Positions 52,001 through 62,100 of a stretch of 64,000 nt of DNA are shown here, in pieces. The position numbers and the translations under genes are program-made. Location of the stretch: NCBI RefSeq assembly GCF_964204645.1, contig NC_134026.1, forward strand, positions 30,026,650-30,090,649, written 5' to 3'. Source of the stretch: Tubulanus polymorphus. Its lineage: Eukaryota > Nemertea > Palaeonemertea > Tubulaniformes > Tubulanidae. The notes beneath the pieces are model-generated. The model was not told where the DNA came from and did no database searches. It was given only the letters and a program-made list of their open reading frames with translations. Position 1 is the first letter of the stretch; the number at the start of each line of letters is the position of its first letter.

Positions 52001-53543
52001 AACATGTGGTTATCACCTTCATCCAGTGAAAATAAACCACAAATTACTACATGTCGGGGTCGAGGGAAGCGTTCATCTAATAATCAGTCGTCAGACGACG
52101 GAATACGTAGGAATCCGGTGAGGTTATCTCGGAAAAAAAAACCGCTAGTCGATGATATCTACGATTTTGAATCTAATATAGAAGAGGATAGAATAACGCC
52201 TCCGATGAAAGATAACCGTCTGAAAAATATCGAACCTGAAGTAATACCACCAGAGGTACTACAACATGTTTCAATTATAAACTCTGCATTTATTCGATAT
52301 ACAGTAGACTCTTTACTCTCGACGTCTCTCAAATCAGTGAATTTTACTAAAATCTATTTTGTAAAACCTTCAATCTCTCCAAATTCTCAGCTCGGTAATA
52401 TGGTCAACTCTGTGAGATATTTACAGCAGTGCCAACCAGTCTACTATATTCATCGATATCGATGTGTAATTGTTTTGATATCTCTGTTTAATTTTAGTTA
52501 CTACAAGATGAAATGGTAACCTGTCCAATATGTTATGATGAATACCCTCACAGTGAAATTACACATCATGCCTCTGGTTGTGAGGGAACTTCAGGTTAGT
52601 ATCGATTCTAAACTTATACCGCTAACTTAGTCAGCAAACTGCGACTGGCAGTAAAAGTCAGAGTAATTGAGTTCATATTGTTCTACATTGATTTGTTTTT
52701 CATTTATTTCAATATAGATTCATTGCCATCAATACACCAGTGGTAGGTTCAATTGCAGATCTCTTTACAAACAGTTTTTTAAAGGATAAGTTTTTTTATC
52801 AAAATGTTTTAACTCTTAGGCATCATCCACGTAAAAATCCACTGAGGGAAGTTCGAGAAAAAAAATCATCGGAGGTTGGAACACAAGGTGGGAAACCAGA
52901 AGCATCTATTGGGTAAGTCTAGTATCTTTTAATCCATCTGAAAAATAAATCGAATGAGTTTTACAAATCTTATAATATATATTCACTATGTTTCAGCACT
53001 CGACCACAAGAAACAGATGAAGGTATGTTAAATATCTCGTATACAATAAACAATGCTTAATTGGGATTAATCGGATCAAATGAAATTCATCTGATTTATG
53101 AGAAATCTGCTTTAATTCAACTAGTTTCATGTCCAAATTGAATGGTGTTCATGCACACCTACAATCTTTGAGATATCTGAATATCGGTGGGCAAAGCTTC
53201 CCTCATTCTAAATAACAGTCCTACAAGGATTTTTGATTGATCTTGATAACATGTGAATTGATGAATTGATAACATTTGATTAGGCTAAAAAAAATTGATA
53301 CCTTGTTTCTCCGCTCTGATGAGCTTAAATGTTGACCAGGCCGGCCGCCTATCTACCCTGTACATTACTTTTTTAAAAATCGTGATCAATTTTACCATAA
53401 CAGACCCGGCCGCTATAGAAATGAACTGTTTATAAATTTTATCATATTTTACAAAAATGACCCGGCCGCTGCGGAGAAACAAGGTATCATTTTTGTTTAG
53501 CCTTAATGATATATTTTAATATCTTACAGATATGTTTGGATAA
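49084..53543 (+). CDS. UIMC1/RAP80-like ubiquitin-binding DNA-repair protein
   Basis: Twelve exons: 49084-49149, 49225-49321, 49624-49706, 49794-49859, 50093-50245, 50882-51034, 51335-52255, 52498-52594, 52718-52742, 52820-52912, 52997-53022 and 53530-53543. Phases agree and give 597 residues. Features: a ubiquitin-interacting-like helix at 66-82 (EEKENLLKTLRESKDVE, Thr where Ala is usual); a SUMO-interaction-like VTVI at 125-128 after an acidic run; a basic KRRRL cluster; a YF-x5-CP...VYKHILNYH...YQSRL segment at 247-284 that matches the Abraxas-interacting region of RAP80 in spacing; and a UBZ/Rad18-type zinc finger CPICYDEYPHSEITHHASGC (Cys522, Cys525, His537, Cys541). RAP80 recruits the BRCA1-A complex to ubiquitylated chromatin. 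The first donor (GTCAGT) is weak. The last intron and one internal intron carry MITEs. The order of motifs is the main support; overall similarity is low. Confidence 0.65.
49939..50059 (-). mobile_element. TAGTTAG-type MITE, copy 3, with perfect 9-bp duplication
   Basis: The body 49948-50050, read on the minus strand, opens TAATTAGTTACCTAATCGTT and closes TTTCTGACTA. It is flanked by perfect 9-bp direct repeats ACCCTGAAG (49939-49947 and 50051-50059). A 9-bp duplication points to the Mutator-like group. It sits in an intron of the RAP80-like gene. Confidence 0.75.
50633..50858. mobile_element. PIF/Harbinger-like MITE, copy 2
   Basis: Body 50636-50855 (220 bp), nearly identical to the copy at 34975, flanked by TAA at 50633-50635 and 50856-50858. 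It lies in the RAP80-like gene intron just before the exon at 50882. The short open frames across it are by-products of its sequence. Confidence 0.85.
53280..53505. mobile_element. PIF/Harbinger-like MITE, copy 3
   Basis: Body 53283-53502 (220 bp), flanked by TTA at 53280-53282 and 53503-53505. It lies in the final intron of the RAP80-like gene. It differs from the other copies by only scattered substitutions. Confidence 0.85.
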
Positions 53544-53927
53544 AACAGTCAGTGGTGCTATAGAAGAATGATCATTATAGGCTTATCATAGGATTAATTG
53601 TCAGCAAGTCGCTCTGAAAAAAATTATTGTTAGAATATGCAAATTTTATAGGAAAGTATCACTATATAAATATGTGATTTATTTTTAGTGTAATTCCTCA
53701 ATGATGTTTGTATAAGAAGTAATGGATGTTGAACTGTTAGCGATCAAATGATTACATATATTTGGAAAAAGCAGCAAAATATATTCAGTTTCTTAATGCT
53801 GTATTAAATCGAGCTTCTAATTATTTGATCAGTTTTCATTCATGGCAATGATCCTGTTATTGTTTCTCATTTCTGTTCAGTTAAATACTAATTGTAAACA
53901 ATTTGTTACAAATTGCTAATAAATTGC

Positions 53928-53949
53928 AATAAAATATTTTTTCAATAAA
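53928..53949 (+). terminator. Poly(A) signals of the RAP80-like gene
   Basis: Two AATAAA hexamers, at 53928-53933 and 53944-53949, lie about 390 bp after the stop codon. Confidence 0.6.
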
Positions 53950-56115
53950 ATAATGTAGTAATGATTGTTTATTTGTGCCGATCTAATTGATACATGTACA
54001 TCAGCCTTTTGACAGTTAGAAGTATACAACAATACCATAGAAGAGAGTTTATATATATATGACAGTTGCAAGACATTCTCTGTACTAATTTAGTAGTGGT
54101 TCTCTCAATTTCGGCAAAATTAAACTGAAAACCTCCTACTAGCAGTTAGGAAAGTGTTGGAAAACGCCACTGTTCAACTTAGTTTCGAAATAAAATAGTC
54201 TAAATTTTAGTCCATTCTCATTCTGTGGCCGAAAAAGAAAAATTTGGGATTCGAATACGAGCAGTTGTGGATCATGGCATGGGGGCAGTGCCCTTTCCTT
54301 TGCCGCATTAGACCATCGAGGTATAAACTGACGTCACAAATTATTGGCCACTCATTGCCTGACCCTAACCGAGAACACCTACGTCATCAAGTAATCCGCC
54401 ATACAATGGCAAGGGGTTAATAGAATCGAGGCGTCCGACATTGGCAAGTGAGTAATCGTAAGTGCTGCCATCTGTAGTAATAATTATTTTCGTTAAGCTG
54501 TTGATTTTTATTAATAATTTCTAGAACACGTTAGCTATTTTGTATTTTTGAAATATATTTGTGTGCTTGTAATGTAAATCGTTTTCAATTATATCTGTAT
54601 ATTTTTACTATATGAATAAAGTGAAAATTGAATTGAATTGTTGAATGAACTGAAAGGCTGATAATTATCATGTTATTAATGATAATAAACAGATATTTCC
54701 TTTTAGATAATGAAATTATTGTTGAATTACAAACTCACGAGTAATCGAGGTAATTGTTAGAATATGATAAACTGTAAGATTTAATGAGGGGATTGCTGAA
54801 TATAGATAAGAAGATGAATGAATCTTCTTCGACTTCTTCATCGCCGATCGATTGGCGGTGGATATTTTGTATTTTTTTGGGATTCCTTGGACTCAAGCCA
54901 AGGCTAAGTCTCATCCTTAGGTGCGATTCAAGAATAGGGGACTATAGCAATATATATGTAGTGATAGTAATCAATTAATTAATAATATTAGTAATTGATA
55001 ATGATGATATATAATGGTAGTAATGTATATAGTAATTAATGATAATTAAGGAAATCCTAACCCTAATCCTAACCACTAGTCCCCTATTCTTGAATCTTAC
55101 CTTCTTCTAAAGGATAGGGCCTTGTTTAGACCACCAAAGATTATTATAGAATTAGTATTATTGATAACAAAAATATCAGCCTCATATGACTTAGAAAGTG
55201 GTTTCCTATATGACAGACACCCATGTATTGTGACATCATTGCGTACCAACCTATTCTTGGTGAAGTTGCCTGGTTTTTTTAACATGATGATTGATGCTCT
55301 AATTGACCTTTTAGCTTCTCATGTGCACTCAATCTAATAATATCAATTAATGAATGTAATTAGTTGATGAGTAATTGATGAATGCGGCATCACATGTTTG
55401 TATGTAATTGCTCTGCTTATTGCACATTTATCTATATGGAACAACATTTTGATTTGCAGTCTGTGAATTTTTTTAATCTAAAGCAGGATGTTGAAATAGG
55501 TCTAAATATATAAATAATGGTCGCAAATACCCCTATTTGAATAGCTAGAATTAATCGTTTTGGTTGATTAAGTATAGTTGTGTATGAAGGTTGTCATAAC
55601 TGGTATTTGTAGCCTATTTGTCGCAGTAATGTATGTTAGGAAAGTGCTGTAATTTAGGAGCTCATAATCAGTATGTTGTATGCGCAAGAAATATTACAGT
55701 TGTACTGCATTTATTTTACGGTGGATTATCGCGTTATAACAAACTTCAGGGTCAAGTTTCACGATAATGTCAAACTGAAACTTTTGGTTGAATCGCTATT
55801 GGTTCTTTCATTGTCGATGAGGAGACAAATTCAAATGTAACTTTGCGGAAAGTTTTTCATGAAACTAAACTCAGGAGGGGACAGAAAGTCTGTTCGTTTT
55901 AACTGATAGTTAGCGTTGTGATACGGAAATGAAATTATTTGAAACATTATTTTCTAAGATTGACCTCTTTTTAAAAGATATTTTCATTAATGTATGAAAT
56001 GCAAATGAATTAAAGTGCGTTTATATTGATTGCAATAGCGCTTTACAGCCATTTCTATGAATTTTCTATGACAAATGATTGTGATGAAACATCATTTTTC
56101 GGTTATTTTCAGAAA
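53950..56115. other. Interval between the RAP80-like gene and the RGS12 start
   Basis: It holds the presumed RGS12 promoter and 5' non-coding exons, which I could not place. A foldback element spans about 54925-55096, and a partial CTCF-like motif lies at 54464-54478. Small open frames near 54784-55337 fall in the foldback region and have no domain support. Confidence 0.5.
54925..55096. mobile_element. Foldback element with perfect 20-bp inverted ends
   Basis: GATTCAAGAATAGGGGACTA (54925-54944) has its exact reverse complement at 55077-55096, around an AT-rich core. Weaker inverted similarity continues outward to about 54885 and 55135. No target duplication was identified. Confidence 0.65.
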
Positions 56116-59100
56116 ATGCATCATCAGAAAAGACGAAAGAAGCGTCAAACTCACGGAGTAAAAACGGTAGAGATCGCGCGCGGGCGTAATGGATACGGGT
56201 TTACGATATCGGGTCAACAGCCGTGTATTCTGAGTTGTATCGTCGCGGGCAGCCCAGCCGAACGAGCCGGCCTAAAACCGGGCGATTTACTCCTCGCCGT
56301 GAACGGAGAGAATATTTCGAAATCTCCTCACGACGACGCCGTTCGTTTGATCGGCTCGTCAAGTGGCGTTCTCGTTTTACAGATCGCCGAGAGCAACAAC
56401 AGCTCGGATTCTTCCGACGACGACTATCACTATATACAAAAACCGCGCTCGAAATATCCGAGCAGAACGCGCAGTCGAAATCAGAATATATACAGAGCGG
56501 AGAAAGTGGTCGCCGATTTACAAGCGGGGGTTATATTTCACGATCGTCCGAGTCAGGGAGTGGCACCGTTACGGAGAACCGGTAGTCCGGCTGCGTTCAC
56601 CGTAGATAGTTCGATTCATACTCAATTGCCCGATGATGTCGCAACGCCTCCCGCTCCGCAGAGGAATCGAAACTCGTCTAGAACTAATCAGAGACACGAA
56701 CCGTCGCCGGTTCCGAGTCGACAATCACCGGCTGCGAGTTTTCACGAAGTTATTCACGTATTCGGTCCGCCCGACGTGGACGTCGCGTCGAATGAAGCAG
56801 CCGCGTTGAATACGATCGGACTCCGACGCGGAGGAGAGTTCGTTCAGAGTTTACCGAATTTAGTTTCGTCGTGTATGAAGCCGATATCGAACGCGCGTAG
56901 TTCGGCCGGTAATCTGGAGCTGTTAGCGACGTCGACGACGAACTCGACGCCTCTCGAACGTTTCATCGTCGGTTACGTCGGTTCGATCGAGATTCCGGTC
57001 GATGTCGGTCGTCCGAACTCTCAGATTCTAACGATTAAAAACGCCGTTCGTAGATTACGAGTCGAGCAGAGTCGCATTCATACGTTAGTATTATTAGAAG
57101 TTTACGACGATCGAATCAAACTGTTGAACGCGCTCGGTACGACGATGGCTGTTTATCCCACCGATAAACTGGCGTTCGGCGCCGTTTGTCCGGATGATAA
57201 GAAGTTTTTCGGGTTGATAACTCGTCAGCAGCAGCAGCCCTCACGCAGCGAGGACACGCCGAATAGCAGTTCGTGTCATATATTTATGATTGATATTGAG
57301 TTAGAATCTCACACGATTCACGCGGAACGAGCTCTCACGTTCGCGATAAGATGCACGCGTTCCATCGATCAGGAGCGATGTCAGGAGTTCCCGCGCTCGG
57401 CGTCACCCGTCGTACGCGCCATCGTTAACGCATTAAACATCGATGGTGGCGCCACCTCCGCCGCGGGATCGAACCTCGCCAATCGGAGTTTCAGTAATAG
57501 CAGTACGAATAGCGACAGCGGACTCGGTTTCGGTCGAGAAGAGATTCATCGCAATAACCAGGTTTACATCGTCGATTCACAGCTGAATCCGGCGGCGGCG
57601 ACGAGGAGCGTTAATTATCGGCTGATGCGTGAAGCTCGTACGTCGAGTCCCGTTCAATTACGACCAGCTTTTCATGCGCAGCAGAGAAGTTTAGATTCGG
57701 AATCGCAATCGGAATCGGTTTCAAGTGCATTTATAAGTTCGAGACCGGATAAAACTTCATCTCCGGTCACAGTCGGTGAGTATGACCAGACGTCTGATGG
57801 GTTTAAAGTGCCCCGAATACCGGACACAACTCGGAGCAGGTTTAACGCGAGTAATTCATCGTCGCCGCGAGATCAACTCGACCAACAGAATAGCGCCGAT
57901 AATCTACGTCGTAATACGCAGAAACTGATGTCCGTTCGTCATCGTTACTCGACAGACGTACACTCGGGAAGCAGCGACGCCGATTCAGTTCGTTCGGAGA
58001 ATCCGATGACTCCGCGATTCCATGCGGTCGACAGACGACCCGTTTCCATTCCGAACGATACAACGTTTTCAAGAACGCCATCGAGATCTGGCCAGCAACG
58101 AGAGACTGATAGCAGCAGTGCAGGACAGGGAGCTGGTGGCGCGGTGCTAGCCAGTAAACTCAGTCCACGAGCGATTACTCCTAAAACTGATACGGCAGAT
58201 AGAATTAAATATGAAGTTGATTTGCCGGATAAGAAATCACTTCATAACAGACAGGTAGGTTTTAAACTTGAATTTTAATTTTGAAATGTTGAAATTGAAT
58301 CAAGGCTTGATTTTAACAATTCTAGAGTATATCTTCTCTTCAGGATAGAAGATATTCTATTGTCAGTATCCCGCCACGTCAAAACTTGATAATCTCCCAG
58401 TTTGCCTTTGATTTAAGTTTCTAGAAAACAAAGGAAAGAATTGAATTTAATATCTTCGAAGTTGAAATCAAAATATTTCCTCTATCCTGTCAGGATAGTT
58501 TCATTTTAATACTAGTCTTGCGACAAAAAATTGAGTCCTTAGGACTCTGCCAAGATTGCGCCCTGTGAATATATGCAGTTTTTGTTGTGAATTTAGGTAA
58601 AGTAAGTTTTTAACCACCTGAAAATTTTGAATACCGGTATTTCAAGTACCCTGTATTTACTCAGTTCTCAGGACATTGTTACATGGAAACTATGTGAAAC
58701 AACGAATTCAGGGCACCAGAAAATCTGTTCGTTATAACCGATAGTTCGTTAAATCCAGTAGGCAATTATTGCGCATGTCCTATTTAACCCTTTCAGTGCT
58801 GACTAATTAATACCCTATAGTGCTGGAGAAAATTTGAAAATTCTAAAAAATTCCACCCTAGTGTGTTGAACAATGGGAATACCACTATAGTGCGTCTACA
58901 CCGCAGTGCGGTGTATCGTTAGTTACTAGTATTTCACTATGTTTGACACTTGCTGCCATTTTTCAATAGAGATAATTACAAATTACTAATTACATCAATA
59001 CACCGCAGTGCGGTGTACTAGCAAAATCCATCACTGATTTTATACACCGCACTGCGGTGTAGACGCACTGAAAGGGTTAAGAAAAAATTCTAGGTTTGTA

Positions 59101-62100
59101 ATAACCAATAAATCAGTATATCTGAGTTTGTTATAAAGAGGGTCCACCGTATAAAGTCATACTCGCCACATATTGTGAGTGGTGAATTTAAACAGGATTG
59201 ATTTAGACTAATAACAGTCTGTTGCCTGTATAAAAGTGAATCCACAATGATTAGGTATAATCAGTAGTTGTTGTTCTGCCGAATAGAAATATTTGCTGTT
59301 TATACCTTATGATTGCATGTTTGCATTCGTAGAAGCACATTTGAATTTACGTTAGTGAGGATACTTGCGTCATACGAATGATGATGGCGATTATTATTAT
59401 GATTACTATTATTATTATGATTATTATTATTATTATTATTATTATTGTTCTAGGTATCCGGATGCAGCGATGATACAAATCAACGAGTCGTGTTGAGAAA
59501 TTTAAATCAAACTTTATCGCCTCCGAATCAGATAAATAGACGCGCCAACATCAGTTTGAGTCATTCACACGAGGTAAGACACTCAAACGTTCATCTCTGT
59601 TTTTAGCAGAATTATCTCTCTTTTTTTTTACTTGAATTTGTGCTGATTTCGTCTCGTGAATCATGGTCAAAATTTTGTTTACAAAGACTAACCTCGGAAC
59701 ACCTCGGTTTCTTGCTTTTCGCGCTGCCTTCATCTGGGTGCCTCTAATGGCGCGAAAAGGTGCCCTACATATATATGTTGGTTCACCCAGAAATAACCCT
59801 ACATCTGTCCTTGATGTCACCTTCGCTTATTGTTTACGGTAAACAATAACGTCAGTGCTGGAAATTAGATTACCACATAGAATCCTTAATGGTTTTATCA
59901 TTAGTTGTCTTCCTTCATAGTCACATCAGAAATTACCCGTCGGCTTAAAACAGATACCAGGGAGTTATATTGATAACCGTAGGGAGAACAACATTTCATG
60001 GATATTCTCGCACAGCAGTTTTCACACATCCCGATAAACCCAATATTTTCAGTTCGAAGATCATCAAAATGAAGTTCGATTTTAAATGTCGAAAATTATG
60101 AATTTTTGATACAAAATACACTATTTTAGTGAATACTCACTATAACTGTCGATCCAAAATCTTTGGAGGCAGGCAGGGGTTGTGTACAATGCGCATTTTG
60201 GACCTGGTGAGTTCGGTCATGAATGTATATTTTCAACGTTTTAGATTGAACTTTATTTAGTCTGAGCGTTCACAACGCGGTTGAATTGATTAATATCTTA
60301 CTTATGTAAACATAACCCATTAGTTTTCGATAATCACGTTGTGCCGATTGATAAAGCGAATGTCACTGTATATATTTATGAAGTGTGAAATCTCGATTAA
60401 CACTTCACGAAAAATACATTGCTATTTTAGTTTAATTTCCATTTGTTAGCATTCATTGGCAGATATTATTATATTATCATGACGCGATTTTCCGAAAAGG
60501 GAAAAAGAAGACGTTTTTCTTTTGAAGTCTGAAAGTTGAAAAGGCTTCCCTTTATTTTCGATTATGGGAACTAATACTAGGACACGATTGTCGCGTACCG
60601 ATGACGTTATATTCTAGTTTAGTTCATAGGTCAGAGATTAGTGAATATTGAAATGTTGAGCACTATTTCAATGTTTTATGAATAATGGAACCGTACTGTT
60701 TAAGAGGTACCTATACATATCATCCTCATTTTGTTTATCAACTCTCTCAGACTCACACGCAGGTATGTTTCATTCACTTCGTTTCAATTTTAAAATCTAA
60801 ATTCATGAATCCATCGTTTGATGATGATGATGATGTGTTTTTTAATTTGAGCAGAAAATTTAATGGAAAATTTCTTATGAAATTTCTTCAAATTACTTTA
60901 GCAAATCCTATCTTTTAAAACCCCTGGGGCCAGTTGCACAGTCGTGACTTAAGTCCAAAAGTGGTCTTAAATCTTAAGACTGGTCTTAAGTTGTTAGATT
61001 TGCTATAGAACAAAGTTGGTCTTAGACTGGTCTTAAGTCTAAGTCATGACTATGCAACCGGCCCCAGAAGTGTTTAACTGAAGTAGGCGGGAATTTAACG
61101 GATAATTTCTATCAAAATTTCTGAAGATATCTGCAGAAATTATTTATATCATAGCATCATTAATGAATTTGATTAAACCCATGATGTGTTTAACTCGAGT
61201 ACAGACTGAAAATTTGATGAAAAATATTACTAAAAGTTTCTCCAAAAATGATTCAATTCCTATTCCTTCATTAGATAGCACGATCGACATTCATCATTAA
61301 TTAGGTGACAATGTGTAGTCAGACTATGTGAATGCTCGGGTCACTTATTGAATATTATTGACAAGGCGAAATACAGCTGGTTCATCTGATTATTGAATAT
61401 TCATCAATACACGTATTAGTACATGTACGTGTAGACAGTGGATGCTGACATTTTAAAGTCTCCAACGCACCAGAAAATATTCTTTGAAAATCTTCTGAGT
61501 TTAATTAGCGCGTTGAACAGAGAATTTTCACATATTTTAATTGTACTGGGTGAAACGGAAGCTGGTGTAGAGCTCACGTTGATTAACCTGTACTGCGTGA
61601 CAGAGACAGTAAGACAGTGACTGTCCACTGCGGCAGATGATGTGAATTCATTCCTCCTGCGTGAAATATGTACAGTCGCTGGAGGATTTTATTTCTGAAA
61701 AAGGCTAATAGTTTCCCAATTCAGGTAATAGATTATCGTGGTCCATTGTAGTTCGTGTAGAAATTGAAATCTTCAGTTATATCCATCATGAATGATGTAA
61801 TCATTGAGTTTACGGTTTTAGCACTACTGTATAGAATTGTAGGTACATGTATATGAATTACCGAGGTAAGCTATCTTTTGGAGAACAGTAGACATGAGGT
61901 GGATGTGTAAAATACTCTATCTATAGAATATTCGCATTCGCATTTTTCGCAGTGTTTGATCTGTTCGGGTGTGTTTGACCTGATGAGGTTTCCTGTAAGT
62001 GTTCGACCTGATGAGGTGTCCTGCAAGTGTTTGACCTGATGAGGTTTCCTGTAAGTGTTTGACCTGATGAGGTTTCCTGCAAGTGTTTGACCTGATGAGG

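Noticed and set aside
55026-55080. CCTAACCCTAATCCTAACC stretch as an interstitial telomere repeat
   Set aside because: Only two or three imperfect units, inside a foldback element.
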